Shown: piece by piece, positions 18,647 to 28,649 of the stretch
Layout of the letters: each line of letters begins with the position of its first letter
How positions within the stretch are numbered: the first letter of the stretch is position 1
NCBI GenBank assembly: GCA_963790575.1
Contig: CAWBPD010000041.1
Span: forward strand, 1 to 64,000
Direction: 5' to 3'
DNA length: 64,000 bases
From: CAVTSA01 sp963790575
GTDB lineage: Bacteria > Chloroflexota > Dormibacteria > Dormibacterales > Dormibacteraceae
Made by a program: the position numbers and the translations under genes
Notes under the pieces: generated by a model
What the model saw: the letters and a program-made list of their open reading frames with translations, nothing else
What the model was told of the DNA's origin: nothing
Databases searched by the model: none

Positions 18647-21600
18647 CCCTGCTTCGTGACGTGATCGACATCCCGGAGGAGGTCCATGCCGGCGATTTCG
18701 TCCTAAGCCTTACCTACGGGGTCGAGCATCTCGATGAGACCGTCCGCGAATACGTCGTGACGCCTGCGCTGGCGCACGCGTTCGACCGGGCTCTCGGACT
18801 CGTCGAGAGGGCGGTCATCAGCGGACGCTCCAACGCCGCGTTCCTGCATGGCTCCTTCGGATCCGGAAAGAGTCATTTCATGGCGGTCCTCCACGCGATC
18901 CTCGGTGGCAACGCCGCGGCGCGTGGGATCCCTGAGTTGGCGGCGCCCATCGCTCGCCACGACGCCTCCCTTCAGGGTCGAAATTTCCTCCGACTCGCCT
19001 ATCACTTGATCGGCGCCAGGAGTCTGGAGGAAGCCTTATTCAGCGGATACCTGAGCCAGATCCGGCGGTTGCACCCGGATGCCCAGCTGCCTCCGTTGCA
19101 ACCCTCGGACGGATTGTTGGACGACGCGGACGGGTGGCGGAGGCGGCTTGGCGACGAGGCGTTCTTTCGCGACCTGAGTGGCGGGGCCGGCGGTGGCGTG
19201 TGGAGCGGCCTAGCGGGTGGCTGGACCGCCGAGCGCTACGATCGAGCCCGGCGCGCAACCCCGGAGGACCCCGAACGCCGACAGCTCGTGGATGCCGTGG
19301 TTCGGACCTACTACCCGTCCTTCGAGCTCACGGCTCCGTTTGTGGACATCGACACCGGCCTTCGGGTGCTCGCGGACCACGCCGCGACGCTGGGTTACTC
19401 GGCGGTGGTGCTGTTCCTGGACGAGCTGGTTCTCTGGCTTGCCACCCATATCGCCGATCCGAAGTGGATCGCCACCGAGGGCGCCAAGGTGGCCAAGCTC
19501 GTGGAGTCGGCGGACTCACGGCGTTCGATCCCCCTGGTGTCGTTCATCGCCCGCCAGCGCGATCTGCGGGACTTCCTGGGAGATGCCGCGTCCGGCGCTG
19601 AGTATGCCGCGATCGCCGATACCTTCCGCTGGTGGGAGGACCGGTTCGACCGCATCACCCTTGGTGACGACAACCTTCCTTATGTCGCGGCCAAGCGGCT
19701 CCTGCGGCCGAAAAGTGACGACGGGAAGCGGATGCTCGACGAGGCTTTTGCCCGGCTGGATCGCCGTCCCGACATCTGGACCACGCTGCTCGACGGCCTG
19801 AATGTCGATGCGCAGCATCGCGGGGCCAGTGAGAAGGAGTTCCGTTTGACGTATCCCTTCTCGCCCGCACTCGTCAGCGTCCTCCGGGCCCTCTCCAGTC
19901 TCATGCAACGAGAACGGACTGCCCTCAAGGTAATGCAGCAGATCCTGGTGGACCAACGTGACGAGCTGCAAGTGGACGACCTGGTACCGGCCGGCGACAC
20001 GTTCGACTATGTCGTCACGGGAAGCCAGGCGCTGGACGCTGCGATGGAGCGGCACTTCGCGGCCGCGCGGCGGCTGCACCAGGAGCGCTTCAGGCCGATG
20101 CTCCAGCGGGACTACGAGCTATCCGATGAGGAGGTCCGCCACCAGGCCCGGCTAAGCCCCTATGCGGTCGATGACCGGCTAGCCAAGACATTGCTGCTCT
20201 CGGGGCTGGTACCCGCCGTCCCCGCGCTGCACGACCTCGACGCGGGTCGGCTGGCCGCTCTGAATCACGGGACCATCCGGTCGCCGCTCCCCGGGATGGA
20301 GTCCACGACCGTTTTGGCCAAACTGCGCCAGTGGCAGCCACAGGTGCCAGAGATCCAACTCATCGGAGAGGCGCGAAACCCCACGGTCGCCATTCACCTC
20401 GCCGACGTCAACTACCAGAGCGTCCTGGACCGTGTTCGTCAAGAGGACAGCACTGGAAATCGCAGGAGGCTGCTGCGAGAACTCGTCTGGGAATCACTCG
20501 GCATCACCTACGATCGCAACCTCTTCGGTCTCAAGGCGCATGCCGTTGTGTGGCGCGGGTCGCCGCGCGAGGTCGACCTCGCCTACGGAAACGTGAGCGA
20601 CCCCACCGACATCACCGATCAGGTCCTGTGGCACGACGATGACCGGTGGCGGGTCGTGGTCGATTATCCGTTCGACGAGGATCCGGCACACACGCCGGTC
20701 GACGACCTGGCGCGCATCGACGACCTCCGTGAACGAGCGGGCCCGTCGCAGACGATCGTGTGGTTGCCTCGGTTCCTCTCGGCCGATCGGCTGCACGACC
20801 TGGGCCTCCTCGTGCAGCTGAACTATCTCTTCGAGGGGGACGGGTCGCGTTTCGACGCGAACTCCGACCATCTTCCGGCCACCGACAAGCAGCAGGCACG
20901 CGCGATCCTGCGAACAATGCAGCAGAGCCTGCGGGAGCGATTGCTCGCGGTCCTTCAGCAGGCTTACGGCGCCCGAGCGGTGGAAGCAGGCGACGTCGAG
21001 GTGTCACGCGGTCACGATCGGATCCTCGCGACACTGGACCCCTCGCTCACTCTCCGGGAGCCCGTCGGAGCGACACTCAAGGATGCCTTCGTGAGCCTCA
21101 CCCATCAATTGCTCGAACACAGCTACCCCGGTCACCCTCGATTCGAACCCTCTCATACGGCGCTCCAGCCCCGGGAACTGCGCACAGCGCTCCAGTACAT
21201 CGAGCGGGCCCGCCAGGAGCCAAACGGCCGCGTGCAGGTACCGGCGTCGCCGGAGCGAGCGACGCTCAGGCGCGTCTGCAACCCCCTCGGCATCGGGGAG
21301 ATGCTCGAGAACATCTTCGTCGTGGATGAGGGAACCAATTTCCCCTGGCGCACCCGCTTCACCATGATGATGTCGCGCGAGGGCATCACTGGAGCCGTCA
21401 GCGTCGACCGGTTGCGAGCGTGGATGGACGCCGACGTCATGCGCGGCCTCACCACGCCCGTCGGCAATCTTGTCATCTCGGCGTGGGCGGTCGTAACCGA
21501 CCGGTCGTGGTTCCGGTACGGCGCGCCGATCACTCCTCCCGCCCTCGAGCAGATCACCGCGGACATGGAGCTGCGCGAGCAGGAGCTGCCGCCCCGTGGG

Positions 21601-22281
21601 ATCTGGGAGGCCGCCGGCCGCCGAGCGAGCGCCCTCTTCGGGATGCCGGGCGTTCCCTACCTAAGTGCACGGGGGCTGGGGGAGTTCGACAGTTCGCTTC
21701 GAGCGAAGGCTGCGGGCTACGAGGCTGCGGCCTTTGATCTGGAGCGCGAACTGCAGAGTCGAGCGGAGCTCCTCGGCCTCGACCTCTCGGCGCCTGCCGG
21801 AAGGTTCGCGACCGCCGCGGCGACGGTCAGGGCGCTTGGCGAGATCCGGCAGGCAAAGCCTGGGACGGACATCGTGCGTGTCGTCGCCGGCCAGCAGTTT
21901 CCGGCAGAGGACCATGTCGTCGGGCGGTCTCTCGAGAGCGCGCGAACGGTGTCGCAGGCGTTGAGCAGCACTCCGTGGAATCTGCTCAGGGCACTTGGCC
22001 AGGTCGACGATCAGAGGCGCGCAGCAGCGGACGAGGTTCTGAATCGGTTGGCGGAGGCAGCGGGGGTAGACGAGTTCCAACAGCCACTGGTGACTGCCCT
22101 TACCAGGGCGGCGAGTGAAGCGGCGAAGCTACTTGCTGGACCTGTTACGCCGCCCGGGCCATCGGGCGAGCGGGACGTCGACGACGCCTCTGATGTGGAT
22201 GAGCTGGCGGTTGAGCTCCGCGCGACCATCGAGAAGGACCCGGGACGTCGAATCCATGTCCGCTGGTGGGCTGACAAGTGA
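18643..22281 (+). CDS. pglY: BREX-2 P-loop ATPase PglY
   Basis: A 1212-residue large ATPase equivalent to BrxC of other BREX types. Walker A is GSFGSGKSHF (~70), preceded by the family's N-terminal EYVVTPALAHAFDRAL. A Walker B-like segment is VVLFLDELVLWLA (~258). GTG 18643 overlaps the pglX stop (GTGA) with GGAGG at 18628-18632. The frame stays open 141 bases further upstream, but that part lies within pglX. It is essential in known Pgl systems. Confidence 0.95.
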   Translation: MTLLRDVIDIPEEVHAGDFVLSLTYGVEHLDETVREYVVTPALAHAFDRALGLVERAVISGRSNAAFLHGSFGSGKSHFMAVLHAILGGNAAARGIPELAAPIARHDASLQGRNFLRLAYHLIGARSLEEALFSGYLSQIRRLHPDAQLPPLQPSDGLLDDADGWRRRLGDEAFFRDLSGGAGGGVWSGLAGGWTAERYDRARRATPEDPERRQLVDAVVRTYYPSFELTAPFVDIDTGLRVLADHAATLGYSAVVLFLDELVLWLATHIADPKWIATEGAKVAKLVESADSRRSIPLVSFIARQRDLRDFLGDAASGAEYAAIADTFRWWEDRFDRITLGDDNLPYVAAKRLLRPKSDDGKRMLDEAFARLDRRPDIWTTLLDGLNVDAQHRGASEKEFRLTYPFSPALVSVLRALSSLMQRERTALKVMQQILVDQRDELQVDDLVPAGDTFDYVVTGSQALDAAMERHFAAARRLHQERFRPMLQRDYELSDEEVRHQARLSPYAVDDRLAKTLLLSGLVPAVPALHDLDAGRLAALNHGTIRSPLPGMESTTVLAKLRQWQPQVPEIQLIGEARNPTVAIHLADVNYQSVLDRVRQEDSTGNRRRLLRELVWESLGITYDRNLFGLKAHAVVWRGSPREVDLAYGNVSDPTDITDQVLWHDDDRWRVVVDYPFDEDPAHTPVDDLARIDDLRERAGPSQTIVWLPRFLSADRLHDLGLLVQLNYLFEGDGSRFDANSDHLPATDKQQARAILRTMQQSLRERLLAVLQQAYGARAVEAGDVEVSRGHDRILATLDPSLTLREPVGATLKDAFVSLTHQLLEHSYPGHPRFEPSHTALQPRELRTALQYIERARQEPNGRVQVPASPERATLRRVCNPLGIGEMLENIFVVDEGTNFPWRTRFTMMMSREGITGAVSVDRLRAWMDADVMRGLTTPVGNLVISAWAVVTDRSWFRYGAPITPPALEQITADMELREQELPPRGIWEAAGRRASALFGMPGVPYLSARGLGEFDSSLRAKAAGYEAAAFDLERELQSRAELLGLDLSAPAGRFATAAATVRALGEIRQAKPGTDIVRVVAGQQFPAEDHVVGRSLESARTVSQALSSTPWNLLRALGQVDDQRRAAADEVLNRLAEAAGVDEFQQPLVTALTRAASEAAKLLAGPVTPPGPSGERDVDDASDVDELAVELRATIEKDPGRRIHVRWWADK

Positions 22282-24914
22282 CGATCGCGGTCGACGGTCC
22301 GACCACGCGTGAGTTGAACCCTGTCATCGTCGCCTCAATCGTCCGCCTGGTGCGGAAGAAGAATTTTCCAGGCGGAGTGATCGCGGTGCGGGGACGACCG
22401 GTGTGGGCGGGACCAGGACTGATGACCGTGGACGGAGACGAGGTTCGCGTGGTCACCGCCTCGTCGGCGCTAGCGGCATGGGATGCACTCGACCAGTACT
22501 CCGACCCCACCTGGCTGGTCATCGTCACGGATCGGACGTCAGAGGACCTCGGCTCGTCTCTGCGTGCCCACCTCGTCGGCGAGCGAGTGCACTCCCCGGA
22601 CCTTTGGCAGGTCGTGCAGGACAACTTCGGCGCGAGGCAGATAGATGTGTCACTCCTTCGTGCGCCGAAGGAGATTGCCGAGGTTCTGCTAGCAGAGATG
22701 CCCGCCGGTGGGTGGGAGCCGGTGCCGGCGGGCCTCCTCACACGCGACCTGGCCTTCGAGGCCCTGACCACGCGCCTGCTCGGAGTATCTCCAGATCGCC
22801 TCGATGCGACTGGCCTCCTGGAGTGGACACTCGACCCCACGCGACGAAGCGCCCTGGATCGACTGCCGGACGCCGTCAGAGAGCAGTTTCGCGAGTGGAT
22901 CGAGGTGCGCGCTGGGGCGACGGCCCGGAGCACGCTGGAGGTCGTGCGCGCCGGTAATGCTGCTGACGCGCTCTCCTTAGCCCTGTTGGCTGGACTGCTC
23001 ACCGACCCGGCGCAAAGCCGGGTCTCGGCTGCGGAGGCCCGAGGACAGCTCGGACACCGGTATGGGGGCAGCGTCCCGCCGTTGGCCGTTTCGCGTCTCT
23101 GGGACGGCGCGGCTCGCGGATTGGTCGAGGCACGAACGCCCGCCGACCCGGTCATCGCCCATCAGCTCGACCGCGCGCAGTCGATTCTGCAAGAGATTGG
23201 GAAGGTAGACTTGGCGCGCGCGTCGGCCCTTTTGCCAGGTGGCCTCACTCACCGTCTCCGCAGCTTCGGAGAGGCGCTGGAGGCAGCGCTGGCGGATGGC
23301 AGTCGACTCGACGGCGCAGAAACTGCCTATGCGGCGCTGGCGCGCCACCTTCTGGCAGAGCGGTCCCCGGGGCAACGAGAACGGGCGCTGATGGCACTTC
23401 GCGCCCTTCGCTGGCTCACACAACCTGACCAAGGTGGAGTCTCAACTGTGCTTGCAGTAGCCGACCGCCACGTGCGCGAAACGTCCTGGATCGATAGGGC
23501 GCGGACGGACGTCTGGGTCGGCGACGATCCGGCGTTGATGGCCGCTTACAACAAGCTTTACCGACGCGTGACCGAAAGGCGGGCCGAGCTGGACCTCCAA
23601 TTCGCGTCGTTGCTGGCCGAGTACACGCGCTCCGATCCCTCGCCTGGCCGGCTGCTCCTCATAGAGGACGTGCTCCCGACCGTGGTCCTTCCGCTAGCGA
23701 AACAGGTTCCCGTGCTCCTCCTGGTCGTCGACGGCATGAGCTCGGCCGTCGCAGACGAGCTGGCCGAGGGGATCGTCCTCGAGGGCTTGCGCGAGGTCCT
23801 CGCGGCGGGATCCACGTGGCGGCGTCCGGTCTTATCGGCACTTCCCTCGGTGACCTCCGTCTGCCGGACGACGCTGCTCAGCGGCCACCTGACCAGGGGT
23901 GGCCAAGCTGACGAGGCGGCAGGGCTCCAGAAGGTCGCCGCCGCCGCACACGTTGGGGCCCGCCTCTTCCACAAGGGTGATCTCGAGCGGTCGGTGGCCG
24001 GCGAGACCATCCCCGCTGCCGTCCGCGAGGCGATCCAGGATCAGTCACTGCACCTGGTGGCGGCGGTCCTCAACTCAGTGGACGACGCACTGGATCGCTC
24101 AGACCCGATTCGGACTCGCTGGACGGTGAACGAAGTCACGCACCTCGGTCCCCTCCTTCGAGCGGCCCGGGAGGTGGGGCGCATGGTGATCCTCGCCGCG
24201 GATCATGGCCACGTCCTGGAGCGTCGTGAGGGAGAGCTCCGCACCTATCCGCCGAGCCAGGCGTCGCGTTGGCGGCCTTTCGATCCTGCCCGCCGGGCCG
24301 GCGACGGTGAACGCCAGTTCTCGGGACGACGTGTTGTGCCCGACGGCGACGTGATCCTGCCTGTGACGGAGACCCTCCGATATGGGCCACTGCAGGCCGG
24401 GTACCACGGAGGCGCCACCCCAGCAGAGATGGTGACGACCCTTCTGACGTTCGGGACCATGGTCCCGCACGGCTGGCAGCCCGCGCCACCGCAGGAGCCG
24501 GGCTGGTGGCTCGGCGTCCAGGCGCACGCCGTCGATGTCGAGGGGGATGAGCGTCCGCAGCGCGGGAAGGAGGAGATCGAACAGCCGTATCTCTTCGGCG
24601 ACTTCAGTGATCTGGTGGACCGCCTGCTTCGCACCGACGTGTACCGTGCGCAGGTGAAGCGCGCGGGGAGGTCCGCACCCAATTCTGAGCAGGTCGTCAA
24701 GGCCTTACAGCTTCTGAGCGCACACGGTCGACTCCCAGAGGACCGCTTGGCCAGGGAGTTGGGCATGCCGGGGTTCAGGCTGAAAGGCTTCGTCACCGGC
24801 CTCCGCCGGCTACTCAATGTCGACGGCTACGAGGTCCTGGGCTACGACCCTGACCAGTCGACCGTGGTGCTCGACCTCACCTTGCTGCGAGAACAGTTCA
24901 CTCTGGGCGAGTGA
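22278..24914 (+). CDS. pglZ: BREX-2 alkaline-phosphatase-superfamily protein PglZ
   Basis: An 878-residue PglZ. The phosphatase fold is marked by VLLLVVDGMSSAVADEL (~477) with the first metal-binding Asp, SVCRTTLLSGHL (~524) carrying the nucleophile region, and ILAADHGHV (~639) with the distal Asp-His pair. PglZ is one of the two hallmark genes of all BREX systems. GTG 22278 overlaps the pglY stop as GTGA, so translation is coupled. Confidence 0.95.
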   Translation: MTIAVDGPTTRELNPVIVASIVRLVRKKNFPGGVIAVRGRPVWAGPGLMTVDGDEVRVVTASSALAAWDALDQYSDPTWLVIVTDRTSEDLGSSLRAHLVGERVHSPDLWQVVQDNFGARQIDVSLLRAPKEIAEVLLAEMPAGGWEPVPAGLLTRDLAFEALTTRLLGVSPDRLDATGLLEWTLDPTRRSALDRLPDAVREQFREWIEVRAGATARSTLEVVRAGNAADALSLALLAGLLTDPAQSRVSAAEARGQLGHRYGGSVPPLAVSRLWDGAARGLVEARTPADPVIAHQLDRAQSILQEIGKVDLARASALLPGGLTHRLRSFGEALEAALADGSRLDGAETAYAALARHLLAERSPGQRERALMALRALRWLTQPDQGGVSTVLAVADRHVRETSWIDRARTDVWVGDDPALMAAYNKLYRRVTERRAELDLQFASLLAEYTRSDPSPGRLLLIEDVLPTVVLPLAKQVPVLLLVVDGMSSAVADELAEGIVLEGLREVLAAGSTWRRPVLSALPSVTSVCRTTLLSGHLTRGGQADEAAGLQKVAAAAHVGARLFHKGDLERSVAGETIPAAVREAIQDQSLHLVAAVLNSVDDALDRSDPIRTRWTVNEVTHLGPLLRAAREVGRMVILAADHGHVLERREGELRTYPPSQASRWRPFDPARRAGDGERQFSGRRVVPDGDVILPVTETLRYGPLQAGYHGGATPAEMVTTLLTFGTMVPHGWQPAPPQEPGWWLGVQAHAVDVEGDERPQRGKEEIEQPYLFGDFSDLVDRLLRTDVYRAQVKRAGRSAPNSEQVVKALQLLSAHGRLPEDRLARELGMPGFRLKGFVTGLRRLLNVDGYEVLGYDPDQSTVVLDLTLLREQFTLGE

Positions 24915-26233
24915 TGCAGCCGGCCTCGGTCAGCCCCCGGCGGCGACGCGAGATCATCGACGCGCTCCGACGCGGGACGGTTCCGCAGCAAGGGCTGGAT
25001 GTGCTGGCTGTCGGCCTGGACCGCTTTGCGCCTGCCATCGACGGTGAACTTGGTCGCGTCGCCTCCGGCGAGTCGGTCTTCAAGGCGATTCGAGGCGAGT
25101 ACGGATCCGGGAAGACATTCTTCACGCGCTGGCTGGAGGAGCGCGGGAAGGCACGAGGGATGGCTGCCGCTGAGGTCCAGATCGCCGAGTCCGAGACCCC
25201 ACTCCACCGGCTGGAGACCGTCTACCGCCGGTCAATGGAGAGTCTGTGCACCTCCGAGTTCCCGCCCTCGGCCTTTCGTTCGGTTGTGGATGGTTGGCTC
25301 TACACGGTGCAGGACGAGGTCCTACAAGGGGAGGGGACGGAGGAATTCGACGCTGAGGCGATGGTTCGGGCGGCGGAGGTCGTGCTCGACAAACGACTGG
25401 CTGTCGTGTCCCGAACGACCCCGGCTTTCGCGGCGGCCATCCGCGGATACCAACGGGCACAATTGGCCGGGCAGGAGGACGTTGCGGAGGGATTGATGGC
25501 CTGGCTGGCGGGACAGCCGCACGTCGCCTCGGAGGTGCGCAGAGCGGCTGGACTCCGGGGCGATCTCGACCACTTCGGGGCGCTTGGCTTCCTCCAGGGA
25601 CTGCTGATCTTGTTGGAGGACAGCGGACATCCGGGGCTCGTGCTGGTCTTGGACGAGGTCGAGACCGCGCAGCGCATTCGGTCTGACGTCCGCGACAAGG
25701 CGCTGAACGCGCTCCGGCAGCTGATCGACGACATCGACCGGGGTCGGTTCCCGGGTCTCTATCTGGCTATCACAGGCACCCCCGCCTTCTACGACGGTAC
25801 GCAGGGCGTGCAGCGTCTACCACCCCTCGCACAGCGACTAGCCACAGACTTCGATACGGATGCGCGCTTCGACAACCCTCGAGCCGTGCAGTTGCGCTTG
25901 CCGGCCTTCACGCTGGATCGACTCACGGAGCTGGGGGGTCGTGTTCGCGATCTGTACGCAGTGGACTCTTCTTCCAGAGTGCGCGAGGTCGTTGACGATG
26001 GCTACATTCGTGATCTGGGCGTTGCTGTTGCGGGTGGCCTCGGTGGCCGGGTCGGAATCGCCCCTCGACTGTTCGTCAAGAAGCTTGTTGCCGACGTGTT
26101 GGATCGAGTTGATCAGTTTCCCGACTTCGATCCCCGTCATCACTACGCCCTCACACTTCGTGGCGATGAGATGACACTGGTGGAGCGAAATGCCGCTAGC
26201 TCACCTGATGACGTGGCAATCGACCTCCCGTGA
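24914..26233 (+). CDS. brxD: BREX-2 ATP-binding protein BrxD
   Basis: A 439-residue ATPase typical of type 2 BREX. Walker A is GEYGSGKTFF (~60) and Walker B is LVLVLDEVETAQ (~243). The N-terminus ARRG-like region RRRREIIDALRRGTVP matches the family pattern. ATG 24914 shares one base with the pglZ stop (TGATG); GTG 24911 is an alternative. Its exact biochemical role in BREX is not established. Confidence 0.9.
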   Translation: MQPASVSPRRRREIIDALRRGTVPQQGLDVLAVGLDRFAPAIDGELGRVASGESVFKAIRGEYGSGKTFFTRWLEERGKARGMAAAEVQIAESETPLHRLETVYRRSMESLCTSEFPPSAFRSVVDGWLYTVQDEVLQGEGTEEFDAEAMVRAAEVVLDKRLAVVSRTTPAFAAAIRGYQRAQLAGQEDVAEGLMAWLAGQPHVASEVRRAAGLRGDLDHFGALGFLQGLLILLEDSGHPGLVLVLDEVETAQRIRSDVRDKALNALRQLIDDIDRGRFPGLYLAITGTPAFYDGTQGVQRLPPLAQRLATDFDTDARFDNPRAVQLRLPAFTLDRLTELGGRVRDLYAVDSSSRVREVVDDGYIRDLGVAVAGGLGGRVGIAPRLFVKKLVADVLDRVDQFPDFDPRHHYALTLRGDEMTLVERNAASSPDDVAIDLP

Positions 26234-28311
26234 AGGACGCTGCGGAGTCGCTGCACCCCTCTCTGCTCTACCATGCCATCAACACGCTCGGGTGGCGCGA
26301 CCTCCGTCCGCTTCAGGCTGAGGCGGTCCATCCTCTGCTGTCGGGCAATGATGCATTGCTCGTCGCACCGACGGCCGGAGGAAAGACGGAGGCAGCGGTC
26401 TTTCCCCTGCTGACCTCTATGGCGTCGGACGCCTGGCGCGGCGCTCCGACGCTCCTCTACGTATGCCCGTTGCGCGCGTTGCTCAACAACCTCGAGCCAA
26501 GGCTCACCAATTACGCGGAGTGGGTGGGGCGCCGATCTGCGGTCTGGCACGGTGATGTGGGGCCGAGTGTTCGGCGCCGCCTGACCATGGAGTGGCCGGA
26601 CATCCTCTTGACGACTCCGGAATCGCTTGAGGCCATGCTCATTAGCACTCGCGTGGACCCTCGCGAGGCCTTCTCGTCGGTGCGCGCGGTGGTTGTGGAT
26701 GAGGTCCACGCGTTCGCCGGAGATGACCGGGGCTGGCACCTTCTCGCCGTCCTCGAGCGCATCACCCGACTTGCAACTCGTCCGCTGCAGCGCGTCGGGC
26801 TGTCCGCCACCGTCGGCAATCCGGGTCCGCTGCTTCGGTGGCTCCAAGGCTCCAACGTGGATCACAAGCCCGCGGTCGTCGTTGCACCGGACGCTCGCGG
26901 CGTTGCCGCGCCTGAGATTCAGATCGATCACGTCGGCGCACTCGAGAACGCGGCAACCGTGCTTGCTGCGTTACATGCGGGAGAGAAACGACTGGTCTTC
27001 TGCGACAGCCGTCGTCGCGTGGAGGAGCTGACGGCTGCGCTGCGGTCGCGTGGTGCGGAGACCTTCGCGTCTCACGCGTCGCTCTCCGCGAATGAACGTC
27101 GTCGGTCGGAGCGAGCGTTTGCCGAGAGCCGCGATTGCATTATTGTCGCGACCTCCACCTTGGAACTGGGTATCGACGTCGGGGACCTCGACCGGGTGAT
27201 TCAGATCGACGCGCCCGGGACGGTTGCCTCCTTCCTGCAGCGACTTGGACGCAGCGGGCGGCGGTCGGGAACGAGAGCGAGCTGCCTCTTCCTCACGACC
27301 GATCCAGAGGCATTGCTGCAGACGGCTGGGTTGCTCCGGTTATGGGAACGCGGCTGGGTCGAGCCGGTCGAACCCCCTCCATCGCCACGCCACATACTCG
27401 CCCAGCAGCTGCTCGGCCTCGCATTGCAGGAGGGCCAACTTGGGCACTCGATCTGGCAGGAGTGGCTTGGCGGGCTTGATCTGGCGGGAGAGTCGACCTC
27501 CGAGATCGTCTCCCACCTCGTCAACCGCGGCTTCCTCCACGAGTCCGAAGGTCTGCTGTCGATGGGTCCTGAAGGTGAGCGCCTGTTCGGACGACGGTCC
27601 TTCATGGAGTTGACGTCGGTCTTCACGTCCGCGCCCGATTTTGCAGTGGTGTTGGGTCGCACCGACCTCGGAACGGTGCATCCGTTGACGTTGACGACCC
27701 CCGTAGAGGGGCCTCGGGTACTCCTGCTGGGAGGCCGCGCCTGGATGGTGACCCACGTGGATTGGCCGAACCGCCGCTGCTATGTCAAGTCGACGACGCT
27801 GCCCGGCAGAAGCCTCTGGAGCGGTGGATCTCGTACCAGGCACTTTCAGCTCTGCCAGTCGATGCGCGAGATCGCCTCTGGTGAGGACCTTGTATCGGAG
27901 ATCTGGCTGAGCCAGCGGGCCAACGCCGCGCTCGACGCTGAGCGGGATGCCCTCCGGACGGTGGCAGATACCGATGAAGCTGCCGTGTCTCGGGACGGGC
28001 GCGGCCAACTGGGGTGGTGGACCTGGGCCGGCCGTCGCGCCAACGCCGTCCTCGAGGCGGGGCTCGGTGATGCCATCCCACGCAACCGGAGCGCCGACGA
28101 TCTCATGGTTCCGCTGGTTGGAGGCATGACGCCGGATCAGTTCAAGCGGCACCTGGCGGAACTTCGCTCCTCTCCCCTTCCCTTGGCTGCGGTTACGGAA
28201 CGTGCCGTCGAGGGCCTGAAGTTCTCCGAGGCACTTCCGTCGCGCCTCGCGAGGGCGACGCTCGGCGAGCGTCTCGGCGACCCGGAAGGTGCACGGGCAG
28301 CGCTCCAGTGA
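26230..28311 (+). CDS. brxHI: BREX-2 Lhr-like DEAD/DEAH helicase BrxHI
   Basis: A 693-residue superfamily 2 helicase closing the operon. Motifs in order: Walker A APTAGGKTEAAVFP (~43), DEVH box VVVDEVHAF (~154), motif III GLSATVGN, and C-terminal TSTLELGIDVGDLDRVIQ (~307) with LQRLGRSGRRSG (~336). GTG 26230 overlaps the brxD stop. BrxHI is the helicase normally last in BREX type 2 operons, so the set of six genes is complete and all frames are intact. Confidence 0.93.
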   Translation: MKDAAESLHPSLLYHAINTLGWRDLRPLQAEAVHPLLSGNDALLVAPTAGGKTEAAVFPLLTSMASDAWRGAPTLLYVCPLRALLNNLEPRLTNYAEWVGRRSAVWHGDVGPSVRRRLTMEWPDILLTTPESLEAMLISTRVDPREAFSSVRAVVVDEVHAFAGDDRGWHLLAVLERITRLATRPLQRVGLSATVGNPGPLLRWLQGSNVDHKPAVVVAPDARGVAAPEIQIDHVGALENAATVLAALHAGEKRLVFCDSRRRVEELTAALRSRGAETFASHASLSANERRRSERAFAESRDCIIVATSTLELGIDVGDLDRVIQIDAPGTVASFLQRLGRSGRRSGTRASCLFLTTDPEALLQTAGLLRLWERGWVEPVEPPPSPRHILAQQLLGLALQEGQLGHSIWQEWLGGLDLAGESTSEIVSHLVNRGFLHESEGLLSMGPEGERLFGRRSFMELTSVFTSAPDFAVVLGRTDLGTVHPLTLTTPVEGPRVLLLGGRAWMVTHVDWPNRRCYVKSTTLPGRSLWSGGSRTRHFQLCQSMREIASGEDLVSEIWLSQRANAALDAERDALRTVADTDEAAVSRDGRGQLGWWTWAGRRANAVLEAGLGDAIPRNRSADDLMVPLVGGMTPDQFKRHLAELRSSPLPLAAVTERAVEGLKFSEALPSRLARATLGERLGDPEGARAALQ

Positions 28312-28649
28312 ACCGGCAGTATGGCGAACATAGTGCGGACCCGCAAGGCGGTGTGCCGCTCCTGGTCGCAGTGTGGGACATGCGGCCCCCAACTGGACAC
28401 CGTCCCGATGGTCATCAAGCCGCCCTGGCACAAGCCGCCTGTCCGACGCTTCAGACCTGCGGCCATCGACCTTGGGCTAGCGCCGCGGAGGGCAGCACCA
28501 GTCGCCCTGGCGACGCGAGTACACAGAGCCATAGGCGCGAATTGCGCGCAGCGATATCCGAAGCACTCCGGCCTGGGCCATGCTGGCCCGCCGGGATATC
28601 GGCGATCGACTTCGCGACCCGCTTCCCCTGGCCCCGAACGGGAATTATC
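28312..28649. other. Gap between brxHI and the TIGR04255-type gene
   Basis: About 340 bases. The reading frame of the next gene remains open through here but lacks coding character and a ribosome binding site. It may hold a separate promoter for the following three-gene module; no terminator hairpin with a T-run was seen. Confidence 0.45.
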
